Notes under the pieces: generated by a model | Seen by the model: the letters and a program-made list of their open reading frames with translations, nothing else | Database searches by the model: none | Told to the model about the DNA's origin: nothing | Shown: positions 15,425 to 23,429 of the stretch, piece by piece | Layout: every line of letters starts with the position of its first letter | Numbering within the stretch: position 1 is the stretch's first letter | Position numbers and translations under genes: made by a program | Origin: Clostridiales bacterium | GTDB lineage: Bacteria > Bacillota > Clostridia > Lachnospirales > WRAX01 | DNA length: 34,346 nt | Assembly (NCBI GenBank): GCA_031265685.1 | Contig: JAISCI010000125.1 | Location: 1-34,346 of the forward strand | Direction: 5' to 3'

Positions 15425-16030
15425 TTATTTGTCCGTTTGGATCCGCCGCTCCAGAGCCGCTCGGGCCGACCTGTCCGCAAAAGCGATTACGTCCGCGGAC
15501 GCGGACGCTCCAGCGCGGAACCCGAACGCGCGTTCCGGCGGCGTCTCCAGGATCAGCGCCGCCGCTTCCGGCGCTCTCTCCGCCGAGACAAGCCCTTCCG
15601 CCTGGAAGAACTTCAGCTTAAACACCGCCGCCGTCAGCTCCGGGTCCGCCGCTCCGCGCTCTATCGCCGACAGAGCGCGCACGCAAAGACGCAGCGTTTC
15701 GCGCATCGGTTCTCCGGGCATTACAAAAGCGTCCACAACCGCGACGACGGCGGAAGCCGCCTCAAACTTGCCGTAATCGGACGCAAGCCCGAAGAATCCC
15801 CGGATCACCTCGGCGTCTGTCGCGGATACAAAGCCGCCGCCCTCGAAGAATACGAAACGCGAGAGCGCGAAAGGCCGCGCCGCCGCGAAAACGGCGCTCT
15901 TGGGACGCTCCGCCCCCCGCGCCGCGGCTGTCGTAACACCGCGCCCGGCCAGCAGCAGGCGGAGCCGCCGGCCGCGCTCGCCCGCTTTATACGCGGCTAT
16001 CGTCAGACCGACGTCCTTCCATACGCCCAT
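15425..16030 (-). CDS. recO: RecO-like DNA repair protein lacking the zinc domain
   Basis: RecO anneals DNA strands and loads RecA together with RecR. The N-terminal OB fold is recognisable (MGVWKDVGLTIAAYKAGERG, then VTTAAARGAERPKSAVFAAA and RFVFFEGGGFVSATDAEVIR) and so is the helical core (FKLKFFQAEGL). At 201 aa it is about 50 shorter than usual. The CxxC...CxxC zinc module normally following the core is absent: only one Cys is seen, in RLCVRAL. The start has only a weak ribosome site. It is the first gene of the recO-pap-DUF402-radC run. No frameshift explains the loss, so it may be a natural short form. Confidence 0.75.
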   Translation of the reverse strand: MGVWKDVGLTIAAYKAGERGRRLRLLLAGRGVTTAAARGAERPKSAVFAAARPFALSRFVFFEGGGFVSATDAEVIRGFFGLASDYGKFEAASAVVAVVDAFVMPGEPMRETLRLCVRALSAIERGAADPELTAAVFKLKFFQAEGLVSAERAPEAAALILETPPERAFGFRAGASASADVIAFADRSARAALERRIQTDK

Positions 16031-16293
16031 TGTATAACGCGCCCCGATATATTAGATAATCGTCTATTCTGCCTGATTTCTTGAACAATTCCCATCCGCC
16101 GGATTTCTTGAACGATTCCCGGTGATCAGTGTCCACCCTCGACCCCCCTTGACGAACTATATTCTGTTTTTTATAGGTTATCCCCGTCCGCGTTTAATAT
16201 ACTGGAAGCCGATCCGCGAATAGCACGGGTCTATTCTAACAGAAAGAATATAATTCTTCAATGGTTTTCTAAAGGGTTTTCGGACCGGCGCGC
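16031..16293. other. Intergenic region with a short direct repeat
   Basis: A 22-base unit occurs twice (CCTGATTTCTTGAACAATTCCC at 16072 and CCGGATTTCTTGAACGATTCCC at 16099), 27 bases apart and just upstream of recO. A plus-strand TTGACG-N17-TATAGG is present around 16150, but no plus-strand gene follows it before fliD, so it was not called as a promoter. Confidence 0.4.
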
Positions 16294-16656
16294 CTACATC
16301 AGTACCGCCGAAAGCCGCCTGCACTGCGTTATGGTTTTCGACAGGCGCCGGATGATCTCGCGCTGACGGTCCGCCAGCCAGTCGATCAAGCGGTATGCTC
16401 TGCCCAAATCCCCGCCCGGCTTCATCAATTCCGCCTTGACCGCGTCCAGCGACGGCGGCGCGGCGCAGTCGATCGCCTCGGTCACCGCTTCCGCGTCGGT
16501 TTCCGCGAAGAACGATCTTACCGCCGCGATCTGGTCGTCCGTGAAAACCCCGGCTTTCGCCTTCCGCTCTATCTGCGCCCGGATAGCCCCCAGCGCCCGC
16601 TGACGCTCGCGCAGCATATCGTTGATCATTTTCGCGTTCTCGCCTATATCCATCAT
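16294..16656 (-). CDS. Unknown 120-aa helical protein divergent from fliD
   Basis: No family recognised. The product (MMDIGENAKMINDMLRERQR, then GVFTDDQIAAVRSFFAETDA and WLADRQREIIRRLSKTI) is helical and rich in charged residues, with no signal or membrane segment. The ATG at 16656 has GGGCGGACGGC upstream. The longer ORF start in the track is not supported, and the overlapping frame 16178-16732 is Gly/Arg/Asp-rich in the manner of a shadow. It faces away from fliD and shares the intergenic region with the SigD promoter, so a motility link is possible but unproven. Confidence 0.55.
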   Translation of the reverse strand: MMDIGENAKMINDMLRERQRALGAIRAQIERKAKAGVFTDDQIAAVRSFFAETDAEAVTEAIDCAAPPSLDAVKAELMKPGGDLGRAYRLIDWLADRQREIIRRLSKTITQCRRLSAVLM

Positions 16657-16745
16657 GCCGTCCGCCCTTTCCGCTTTGGATGACCCTATTATGAATGCGA
16701 AATATGAACAAACCGTGACGCGGGGGTAACAAAAGAGTAACTTCT

Positions 16746-16772
16746 TAAAAATCGTTCCATCCTTGCCGATAT
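16746..16772 (+). promoter_or_regulatory. SigD (sigma-28) promoter for the fliD operon
   Basis: TAAA, exactly 15 bases, then GCCGATAT: a full match to the Bacillus SigD consensus. It ends 36 bases before the fliD start, so this block is a late flagellar class. Confidence 0.93.
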
Positions 16773-16808
16773 TGATATAGAAAATATTAAAAACGAGGAG
16801 GCGCAGAT

Positions 16809-18683
16809 ATGGCCGCGTATTCGACGACATTAAGGATGACCGGGCTTTCCGGCCTGGATACCGAAACTTTGGTGACGCAGATGATGAAAGCCGAGAGCAT
16901 GAAACTGACCAAGCTCAAAAAGACGCGTCAGTCCACGGCCTGGCGGCAGGAATCGTACCGCGCGGCTACGAAATCGCTTAAGGATTTCCAGTCGTCGTTC
17001 CTGTCAATGACTTCGGCGGCGGCAAACAATTTCAAATCTTCCGCAAATTACTCCAACATAACCGCCAGCGTCGCCGGGCTGGGTTCGGACAAGACCGGGG
17101 CGAAGATCTCACTGACGCCGGACGGAACGGCCGCCGGAGGCAAGTACGACATATCAGTCGTCAGTATAGCGTCCAAGGACGTGTTTAAGAGCGCGGCGCA
17201 GGCGCGCGGCTCCGTCTCGGGCACAGGCGTGTTCGAGGCGTCCGCGGTCGGAGCGGATGAGAGCGTCACAGTCTCGCTGGACGGCGCGGCCAAAAAGATA
17301 ACCTTCTCGGCGGCGGACATAGCGGCCATCGCGGGCGACGAGGACGCTTTCGTGGCGGCGTTCAACCAAAAACTGGAGGCGGCGTTCGGAACCGAAAACG
17401 GAGCGGCAAAGGTATCGCTCGCTCGCGACGGCCAGTCGCTCAGTCTGACGGCTCTTATCGGCCACACTGCCGTCGTCTCGAACGGCACCGAGGGCACTCT
17501 CGCCGATCTGGGTTTCACGGCCGGCTCCAGCACGGCGGTCCGGACCGGCGACAGCCTGGAGACCGTCCTTGGCGTTACCGGGACGATCGACTTCACGATA
17601 AACGGCAAACAGTTCACTTTCGACAAGACCGACTCGCTCGACAGCCTTCTCTCGAAGGTAAACGCCGAAGCGGCCGGCGCGAAGATGTCCTTCGATTCGC
17701 TCTCGGGCAGGTTCACGCTGGAATCGTCGGAGACCGGCGCGGCGAACGCCGTCAGTTACAGCGGCAATTTCCTGACAAACACGCTCGGGCTGGCCCAGAC
17801 CTCGGCCGCCGCCGACGCGCAGCTGACGATAAACGGCGTCTCCACTACGCGCATGAGCAACGATTTCACGGTGGACGGCCTGAGAGTGAGCCTGATGGAA
17901 GGTTCGGCGGGCGAGAGCTACACTGTTGAGTTCAAGAGGGACGCCGCGAAAACGGTCGATTTCGTCAAAAAGTTCGTCGAGGAGTACAACAAGCTCGTCG
18001 ATACGCTGAAGGGCTATTACAACACGCCGCGCCCGAAGAGCGATTCGTACACCTACTACGAACCGCTCTCCGACGACGAGAAAGAAGCGCTCTCTGAAGA
18101 CGAGATAAAGAATTGGGAATCCAAGGCCAAGGAGGGCCTGCTCTACAATGACTCGATCATGCGCGGCATCGCTGGCCAGATGCGCCAGATGCTGTATGAA
18201 AGCGTCGATCTGGGCGGCGGCAAAACGGCGTCGCTGTATGAATTCGGCATAACGACGACGCAGGCTTGGAACGACGGCGGCAAGATACAGCTGGACGAGG
18301 GCAAGCTGACGCAGGCGCTCGAAACGCGCGCGGACGATTTCGAGAAACTGTTCACTAAGTCGTCGTCCGTAGCGTATAAAGTCGGCGCGAACAATCCGAG
18401 CCGACGAGCCACCGAAGGCATTGCCGAACGGCTCGACGATATAATCAAGGACGCCGTCAACGTAGGCGGCGCACTGTACACGAAAGCCGGCGTGGAGGGT
18501 TCGTCCGCGAAGAGCGATCTGACGAACCTGCTGTCGGCGCAGGACGAGAAAATATCTCAGATGACGAGCTATCTGCGTGACAGAGAGAATTATTATTACA
18601 CGATGTTCTCGAAGCTGGAGACGGCCATGAATCAGGCCAACTCCCAGATGAGCTATCTGACGAGCATGCTGGGCCAGAGCTGA
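16809..18683 (+). CDS. fliD: Flagellar filament cap protein FliD
   Basis: This 624-aa protein caps the growing flagellar filament and guides flagellin folding. The N-terminal conserved block is LRMTGLSGLDTETLVTQMMK followed by AESMKLTKLKKTRQSTAWRQ, the FliD_N signature. A repeated Ala/Ser/Gly-rich beta middle carries an ILEI-like segment (INGVSTTRMSNDFTVDGLRV), and a C-terminal coiled region ends with DLTNLLSAQDEKISQMTSYL. The length is in the Clostridia range. AGGAGG sits 8 bases before the ATG and a SigD promoter lies upstream. It heads the fliD, chaperone, flaG, fliS run. Confidence 0.95.
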   Translation: MAAYSTTLRMTGLSGLDTETLVTQMMKAESMKLTKLKKTRQSTAWRQESYRAATKSLKDFQSSFLSMTSAAANNFKSSANYSNITASVAGLGSDKTGAKISLTPDGTAAGGKYDISVVSIASKDVFKSAAQARGSVSGTGVFEASAVGADESVTVSLDGAAKKITFSAADIAAIAGDEDAFVAAFNQKLEAAFGTENGAAKVSLARDGQSLSLTALIGHTAVVSNGTEGTLADLGFTAGSSTAVRTGDSLETVLGVTGTIDFTINGKQFTFDKTDSLDSLLSKVNAEAAGAKMSFDSLSGRFTLESSETGAANAVSYSGNFLTNTLGLAQTSAAADAQLTINGVSTTRMSNDFTVDGLRVSLMEGSAGESYTVEFKRDAAKTVDFVKKFVEEYNKLVDTLKGYYNTPRPKSDSYTYYEPLSDDEKEALSEDEIKNWESKAKEGLLYNDSIMRGIAGQMRQMLYESVDLGGGKTASLYEFGITTTQAWNDGGKIQLDEGKLTQALETRADDFEKLFTKSSSVAYKVGANNPSRRATEGIAERLDDIIKDAVNVGGALYTKAGVEGSSAKSDLTNLLSAQDEKISQMTSYLRDRENYYYTMFSKLETAMNQANSQMSYLTSMLGQS

Positions 18684-18705
18684 TACTCGGGAGGGCGGGA
18701 ACACT

Positions 18706-19149
18706 ATGGACGGTCTGACGGTTGACGAGGCGCGCGCGCTGGCTCTGATGAAGAAACAGCTGGCAGCGCTCCGCGAGATATTCCGTGTTACGGAGCTGAC
18801 GCGGATAACGGGCGAGGCGGATAAAGCGGAGCTGGAGGCGCCGGATTATTCGTTCCTCATCGAAAAGCGGGGACGGATGTTCGCCGCCGTCCGTTCCGCC
18901 GAGGAGCGGATAACGGCGCTGCTCGCGGGGATTGAGCCGGGACCTCGGTTTTCGGCGGAGGCCGGGCGGATCGCTTCAGAGCGGGACGCGTGCGCCCGGC
19001 GGATCATCGGTATGGACGAGACGCATCTGACCCGCGCCGCGTCGCTAAAAGAGGCGCTTCTGGCGCGCATCCGGGGCGTTAAGGCCGGGGCGAGCGTCTT
19101 TATGGCCTATGGCGGCGCTTCCGGCGGGCTTGGCCGAGAGTACACCTGA
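18706..19149 (+). CDS. FliT/FlgN-like flagellar export chaperone candidate
   Basis: This 147-aa helical protein (LALMKKQLAALREIFRVTEL, then EKRGRMFAAVRSAEERITAL) has the length and all-helical character of FliT or FlgN-type chaperones, which hold cap or hook-associated proteins until export. No sequence motif proves it; the call rests mainly on the slot directly after fliD (22-base gap) and before flaG and fliS. The ribosome site is strong (GGGAGGGCGGG). The Gly-rich tail (YGGASGGLGREYT) is probably flexible. Confidence 0.55.
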   Translation: MDGLTVDEARALALMKKQLAALREIFRVTELTRITGEADKAELEAPDYSFLIEKRGRMFAAVRSAEERITALLAGIEPGPRFSAEAGRIASERDACARRIIGMDETHLTRAASLKEALLARIRGVKAGASVFMAYGGASGGLGREYT

Positions 19150-19163
19150 GGGAGGACGAAGAT

Positions 19164-19541
19164 ATGACGATAGCGGCTTCAGAATTTTCGCGGGTTCAGG
19201 CGAAAATTAACTTAGAGACGCCGTCAGCGGCGGAGCGGACACAATTCTTGCCCGACCGCGCCGAAAGCCCGCGCGGCGATCACGATACGCGGGAAGCCCC
19301 GGCCGATAAGGAGCGCCACATACTCGACAAGAAGGCGCTCGACGCCGCGAACAAGCGGCTTGTCCCGACGGGCAGAAGGCTCGAGCACCTTATCCATGAT
19401 AAAACCAACAAGGTTTTTGTCCGAGTAGTCGATACTAAGACAGACGAAGTAATCCGGGAGATACCGACGGAGGAGTCGCTGGATTACTACGCCAAAATGC
19501 TGGATCTCGCGGGGCTTATTATAGACAGCGAGGCCAAGTGA
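19164..19541 (+). CDS. flaG: FlaG family protein
   Basis: This 125-aa protein has a poorly conserved, charged N-terminus and the FlaG core at the C-terminal end (DKTNKVFVRVVDTKTDEVIR then EIPTEESLDYYAKMLDLAGL). FlaG proteins affect filament length and usually sit between flagellin or fliD and fliS, as here. GGGAGGACGAAGAT precedes the ATG, 14 bases after the upstream stop. Confidence 0.88.
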   Translation: MTIAASEFSRVQAKINLETPSAAERTQFLPDRAESPRGDHDTREAPADKERHILDKKALDAANKRLVPTGRRLEHLIHDKTNKVFVRVVDTKTDEVIREIPTEESLDYYAKMLDLAGLIIDSEAK

Positions 19542-19551
19542 GGAAGGGAAA

Positions 19552-19650
19552 AGATTTTTCAAGTCCGCGCCCGCACAGGGTAATTTTCGCGCGACGGAAT
19601 TTCGCGTCGAAATTTCTTCGAGCCGCGCAAAATTCATCCACGCGAAAATT
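19552..19650. repeat. Small inverted-repeat element between flaG and fliS
   Basis: The segment opens with ATTTTTCAAGTCCGCGCC, almost the same as part of the hairpin element at 28638-28728, and contains the inverted pair AATTTTCGCG / CGCGAAAATT (19582 and 19641) with related GGAATTTCGCGTCGAAATT in between. The related stretch GGAATTTCGCGTGG is found in the 300-bp element at 23430-23729. It looks like a decayed member of one family of small elements. Confidence 0.45.
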
Positions 19651-19682
19651 CGTTGCGCCGGCGCGTGGTTTGGGGGTGGAAC

Positions 19683-20066
19683 ATGGCTAATCCTTATCAG
19701 AAATACAGCCAGAACAGGGTTTTTACCGCATCGAAAGAGGAATTGACACTGATGCTTTACGACGGCGCGCTTAAGTTCCTCAATCAGGCGATAACGGCGA
19801 TCGACGCGAAGGACATGGTGAAGGCCGGCGACCTGATCATACGGACCCAGAATATTATCCGCGAGTTTCAGCTGACGCTGAACCGCGGTTACGAGATATC
19901 GCGGCAATTGAGCGAGATGTACGGATATATGCACAAACGGCTTGTTGAGGCCAACGTGACCAAAGACGCCGCGATCCTCGAGGAAGTCCGCGGTCTGACT
20001 CGGGATTTCCGGGACACTTGGAAAGAGGCGATGATGACCGCCAGAAAGCAGGAGGTAAGAGGTTAA
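19683..20066 (+). CDS. fliS: Flagellin export chaperone FliS
   Basis: FliS binds flagellin in the cytosol and prevents early polymerisation. This 127-aa protein has the expected start (MANPYQKYSQNRVFTASKEE), the LTLMLYDGALKFLNQAITAI helix, and the C-terminal helix (RDFRDTWKEAMMTARKQEV). The ATG at 19683 is preferred over the ORF start because GGGGGTGGAAC precedes it. It is the last gene of the flagellar run, separated from flaG by 141 bases that hold a small repeat element. Confidence 0.93.
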   Translation: MANPYQKYSQNRVFTASKEELTLMLYDGALKFLNQAITAIDAKDMVKAGDLIIRTQNIIREFQLTLNRGYEISRQLSEMYGYMHKRLVEANVTKDAAILEEVRGLTRDFRDTWKEAMMTARKQEVRG

Positions 20067-20346
20067 AAACCGAACGTCAGCGACGGCGGGAACCAGTGCG
20101 TGCCGACACAGCGCAAAGCAATAACAGTCCGGCCCCAATATATGTACGTCAAGAACATCTCGTCAAGTTTATCGCGGCGCGTGAATATTCCGCGATACTC
20201 CCGCAAGCGGCGGAATAAACGTTCCGCCGCTTGCGGAGTTGCTTGTCATTAGTCCCAAGGCTCTTTTCTGTTGGATTAAGGCGGCGCGGCAGGCTTCACA
20301 TACCGCCTTCCTGCTCAAGAATGGCGCCGCGGCGCCCTCGCGCGCG
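20067..20346. other. Intergenic space between fliS and the PAP2 gene
   Basis: Two convergent genes flank it. It holds the strong hairpin at 20201-20236 and a smaller one at 20171-20196 (ATCGCGG / CCGCGAT). No ORF with a convincing ribosome site was seen; the track ORFs here are Arg/Pro-rich shadows. Confidence 0.5.
20201..20236. terminator. Strong hairpin between convergent fliS and PAP2 genes
   Basis: CCGCAAGCGGCGGAA and TTCCGCCGCTTGCGG form a perfect 15-bp stem with a 6-base loop. There is no T-run on either side, so it may act as a bidirectional barrier or mRNA-stabilising stem rather than a classical terminator. Confidence 0.55.
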
Positions 20347-20832
20347 TCAGCCGCCGATAAACGCCAGAGCCGCGACGCCGATACCGACGCCGATAATCCA
20401 TCCGGCGGCGACGTCCCCCGGCCAGTGTTTTCCGGCGAGCACACGCGACACGCCGGTAAGCGCGGAAGCAATCCCCATGACGATGCCAAAAACAGGGTGC
20501 GCCGCTCCCATTACTACCGCCACCGTGGCGGACATAGCCGCGTGGTTCGAGGGGAACGACGCGCCCCGTTTTCCGCCGGGCGGGTCCCCCGGCCTCTTTC
20601 GCCCCACGATCCGACGCAAGGCGAAGCAGAGGGTATAACAAATAAGCGGCGCGGCCAAATACCCAACCACGCCGCCGGTATCAAACCATATTACATACGC
20701 GCAGACGAACGAGTACGCGGCGGATATGACTGGGGCGGAAAACTCCCCGATCATATCCGCCGCCCGCCGCCCCCGGGGATGGGCGCCGGCCCACTCCCGC
20801 GCGGCGGAAAGTATCAGTTCATCTGTCCTCAC
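20347..20832 (-). CDS. PAP2-family membrane phosphatase
   Basis: This 161-aa integral membrane protein has the three PAP2 signature parts: R-x6-RP (RRIVGRKRPGDPP), PSNH (GASFPSNHAAMSA), and SR-x5-H-x3-D (GVSRVLAGKHWPGDV). Such enzymes dephosphorylate lipid phosphates, for example undecaprenyl pyrophosphate, on the outer membrane face. Four to five hydrophobic spans are visible. The GTG at 20832 overlaps the upstream stop as GTGA, a coupled start; MIGEFSAPVI further in is an alternative. The Lys of the first motif is an Arg. The substrate cannot be told. Confidence 0.85.
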   Translation of the reverse strand: MRTDELILSAAREWAGAHPRGRRAADMIGEFSAPVISAAYSFVCAYVIWFDTGGVVGYLAAPLICYTLCFALRRIVGRKRPGDPPGGKRGASFPSNHAAMSATVAVVMGAAHPVFGIVMGIASALTGVSRVLAGKHWPGDVAAGWIIGVGIGVAALAFIGG

Positions 20833-21062
20833 GCGTCCACGCTCGGATTGCCGGGGCGATAATCCTCGTCCGCCGGTTCCTCCGGGATGACGACCGCGCA
20901 GATGAAATACGCGAGCACTCCCGGTACGCCGCTCGTGAACACCGACACGACGATCCATATGAGCCGGATAAGCGTGGCGTCGATGTTGAGGAATTTCCCG
21001 ATACCGCCGCACACACCGCAAATCTTGGAATCGTATTTAAGCCTGTAAAGCTTTTTTTGCAT
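20829..21062 (-). CDS. PspC-domain small membrane protein
   Basis: This 77-aa protein begins MQKKLYRLKYDSKICGVCGG and goes on with IGKFLNIDATLIRLIWIVV, the PspC core, with one hydrophobic stretch and a charged tail. PspC proteins take part in envelope stress responses in other bacteria; in Firmicutes small stand-alone forms are common. GAGGAGGGTTGTAT gives a good site for the ATG at 21062. The stop overlaps the start of the PAP2 gene, so the two are translated together. Confidence 0.85.
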   Translation of the reverse strand: MQKKLYRLKYDSKICGVCGGIGKFLNIDATLIRLIWIVVSVFTSGVPGVLAYFICAVVIPEEPADEDYRPGNPSVDA

Positions 21063-21154
21063 ATACAACCCTCCTCTAATTCGCTTTTGTACTATTATCT
21101 ACGAAATCCGTGAAAAAAAGTATGAAACTTACGCCGGTCTGATTCTTCGCGAGG

Positions 21155-21218
21155 GAAGTTTGTCTGGTTCCGCAAACTTCTTACTTGAGAAGTTTGCCTG
21201 GTTCCGCAAACTTCTTAC
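21155..21218 (-). repeat. Tandem 34-bp duplication at the aldo/keto reductase 3' end
   Basis: GAAGTTTGTCTGGTTCCGCA... occurs at 21155-21184 and again at 21189-21218 with one mismatch in 30 bases. Each unit holds a 7-bp hairpin (AAGTTTG / CAAACTT). One copy codes for the last residues (KKFAEPGKLL) and the stop falls at the junction with the next. Confidence 0.7.
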
Positions 21219-22224
21219 CGGCCAGTACGTCCTCGTAGTCGCGCAGATTCGCGCGGAGCAGCGCCGGCGTGTCGAGACCATACGGGCAGTGGGCGGAGCA
21301 ATGCCCGCAGCCGACGCAATCGTGTATTTTCGCCATCTCCGACTGCCATTCGGGCGACAGCCACGCCGCCGCCGGCGCGCGCCGCAGAAGCAGCGACGTC
21401 CGGGCGCAGTTGTTGATGGCGATCCCCGCCGGGCACGGCAGACAGTATCCGCAGCCCCGGCAGAACTCACCGCGAAGCTCCGTCCGGTCGCGATCGACGA
21501 CGCCGGACAGCTCCGGCGTGAGGCGCGGCGGATTTTCCATAAAGGACAGGAATTCCGCCAGCTCGGATTGCCGCTGGATACCCCATATCGGCAGGACATT
21601 CTCATGCCGCGCGAGAAACGCGAACGCCGCGTCCGCGCGGCGGATCAGTCCTCCCGACAGCGCCTTCATCGCGACGAACCCGACACGCTTCTCGGCGGCG
21701 AGTTTCACGAGGACCTCCTCACGCTCCCCGGCCAAGTACGAGAACGGGAATTGCAGCGTCGCGTACAGACCGGAGTTTACGATGTCGAAAGCCAAGTCTA
21801 TGCGATGGCTCGTTATGCCGATGTGCCGGATCAACCCTTTGGCCTTCGCCTCAAGCATCGCCTCGTACAGCCCGGAGCCGTCGCCAGGGGCTGGCATGAA
21901 CGGTGGGTTATGGAACTGGTAAACGTCGATATAATCCGTCCGCAACAGGCGCAGGCTCGCCGCGATGTCCGCCCAGAAGCCCTCCGGCGTCAGCGAAGGC
22001 GTCTTCGTGGCTATCGTTACGCGGTCTCGGACGCCCTCCAGCGCTATGCCCATTTTCTCCTCGCTGTCGGTGTAGCTCCGCGCCGTGTCGAAATACGTTA
22101 TCCCTCCCTCGAACGCGCCGCGCATGAGCGAGACGGCGGCGTCCAGGCCGACGCGCTGGAGCGGCAGCGCGCCGAAACCGTTTTTATGAGAGGTTATACC
22201 CGTGCCGCCAAGCGTTACGCGCAT
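21181..22224 (-). CDS. Aldo/keto reductase with C-terminal 4Fe-4S domain
   Basis: This 347-aa protein has an AKR barrel with the catalytic set Asp and Tyr (ITYFDTARSYTDSE), Lys (TIATKTPSL) and His (VYQFHNPP), then a ferredoxin-like tail with CRGCGYCLPC and CVGCGHCSAHCP. Such two-part reductases are frequent in anaerobes, but their substrates are mostly unknown. It lies 36 bases after metK in the same direction. The last residues come from a small tandem duplication. Confidence 0.88.
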   Translation of the reverse strand: MRVTLGGTGITSHKNGFGALPLQRVGLDAAVSLMRGAFEGGITYFDTARSYTDSEEKMGIALEGVRDRVTIATKTPSLTPEGFWADIAASLRLLRTDYIDVYQFHNPPFMPAPGDGSGLYEAMLEAKAKGLIRHIGITSHRIDLAFDIVNSGLYATLQFPFSYLAGEREEVLVKLAAEKRVGFVAMKALSGGLIRRADAAFAFLARHENVLPIWGIQRQSELAEFLSFMENPPRLTPELSGVVDRDRTELRGEFCRGCGYCLPCPAGIAINNCARTSLLLRRAPAAAWLSPEWQSEMAKIHDCVGCGHCSAHCPYGLDTPALLRANLRDYEDVLAGKKFAEPGKLLK

Positions 22225-22260
22225 TACGCTTCCCCCGTTTTGATCGGACTCGATTCAGCT

Positions 22261-23412
22261 CTACAGATCCAGATCCGTATTCTCCCACGGCAGGTCCAGA
22301 TCGTCCCTGCCGAAATGCCCGTATGCCGCCGTCTGCAGATAGATCGGACGGCGCAGGCCGAAGCGCCGGATTATGCCGTCCGGCGTGAAGTCGAGCTTCG
22401 CGGTCAGCCGTCTCGCTATCTCGTCGTCCGGAGTCTTCCCCGTGCCGAACGTATCAACCATGACCGACACCGGGTTGGATACGCCGATGGCGTAGGCGAG
22501 CTGAATCTCGCACTTATCCGCCAGCCCCCTCGCGACAGCGTTCTTCGCGGCGTACCGCGCCATATACGCCGCCGAGCGGTCTACCTTCGTCGGGTCCTTT
22601 CCCGAGAAGCTACCGCCGCCGTGCCGGGCGTAACCGCCGTATGTGTCCACGATTATCTTGCGCCCGGTCAGCCCGCAATCGCCCATCGGCCCGCCGACGA
22701 CGAAGGATCCCGTCGGGTTGATGAAATACCGCGTATCGGAATCAAGCAGTTCCGGCGGGATAACCTCGCCGATAACGCTCCGCCTGATGTCGGCGGCCAG
22801 CTCTTCGGGCAATATGTCCGGATCGTGCTGAGCCGAGACTACGACGCAATCGACGCGTTTCGGCGAACCGTCCTCATATTCTATCGTAACCTGCGCCTTG
22901 CCGTCCGGACGGAGGTACGGCAGCTTGCCGGATTTACGGACCGCCGCGAGCTTCTTGGCTATCCTGTGCGCGAATTCTATCGGCATGGGCATGAGCGACG
23001 GTGTCTCGCGAGCCGCGAAGCCGAACATCATGCCCTGATCCCCGGCGCCGGTTTCGTGGACGGAGCCGCCGCGCGACTCAAGCCCCGCGTCCACGCCCCG
23101 GGCTATATCCGGCGACTGCTCCTTGACGTGCGTCAGCACCGCCAGGGATCCCGCGTCGAAGCCGTATTCCGGGCGGTTGTACCCGATGTCCGCGATGACG
23201 CGCCGCGCGGCTTTCTCCACGTCGGCGTAGCATTCGGTTGACACCTCGCCCGCCACGATAACTACGCCGGTCGTCGCCAGCGACTCGCATGCCACGCGCG
23301 CGGCGGGATCGTTCGCCAGTATCTCGTCGAGTATCGCGTCGGCAATTTGGTCGCAGACTTTGTCGGGGTGTCCCTCCGTGACGCTCTCGGATGTAAAAAA
23401 CCGTTTTGCCAT
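22261..23412 (-). CDS. metK: S-adenosylmethionine synthetase
   Basis: MetK makes SAM from methionine and ATP. This 383-aa protein starts [20 protein letters not shown] and contains [12 protein letters not shown] and [19 protein letters not shown], the two family signatures, and closes with [14 protein letters not shown]. The length is typical. No SAM riboswitch was recognised upstream; the 317 bases before the gene hold mostly a MITE-like element, which would have separated metK from any earlier leader. SAM is the methyl donor for PrmC elsewhere in the window. Confidence 0.96.
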   Translation of the reverse strand: MAKRFFTSESVTEGHPDKVCDQIADAILDEILANDPAARVACESLATTGVVIVAGEVSTECYADVEKAARRVIADIGYNRPEYGFDAGSLAVLTHVKEQSPDIARGVDAGLESRGGSVHETGAGDQGMMFGFAARETPSLMPMPIEFAHRIAKKLAAVRKSGKLPYLRPDGKAQVTIEYEDGSPKRVDCVVVSAQHDPDILPEELAADIRRSVIGEVIPPELLDSDTRYFINPTGSFVVGGPMGDCGLTGRKIIVDTYGGYARHGGGSFSGKDPTKVDRSAAYMARYAAKNAVARGLADKCEIQLAYAIGVSNPVSVMVDTFGTGKTPDDEIARRLTAKLDFTPDGIIRRFGLRRPIYLQTAAYGHFGRDDLDLPWENTDLDL

Positions 23413-23429
23413 GGTATCACTCTTTCTTA

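Noticed and set aside
16143-16180. Plus-strand TTGACG-N17-TATAGG
   Set aside because: No plus-strand gene follows for 600 bases, and fliD has its own SigD promoter; probably chance in an A/T-rich spacer.
16178-16732. 184-aa minus-strand ORF overlapping the 120-aa ORF
   Set aside because: It is Gly/Arg/Asp-rich, as expected from frame shadowing; the 120-aa frame has normal composition and a better ribosome site.
21160-23241. 693-aa plus-strand ORF across metK and the aldo/keto reductase
   Set aside because: It spans two genuine minus-strand genes and their gap, is Arg-rich and has no motif, the typical high-GC shadow pattern.
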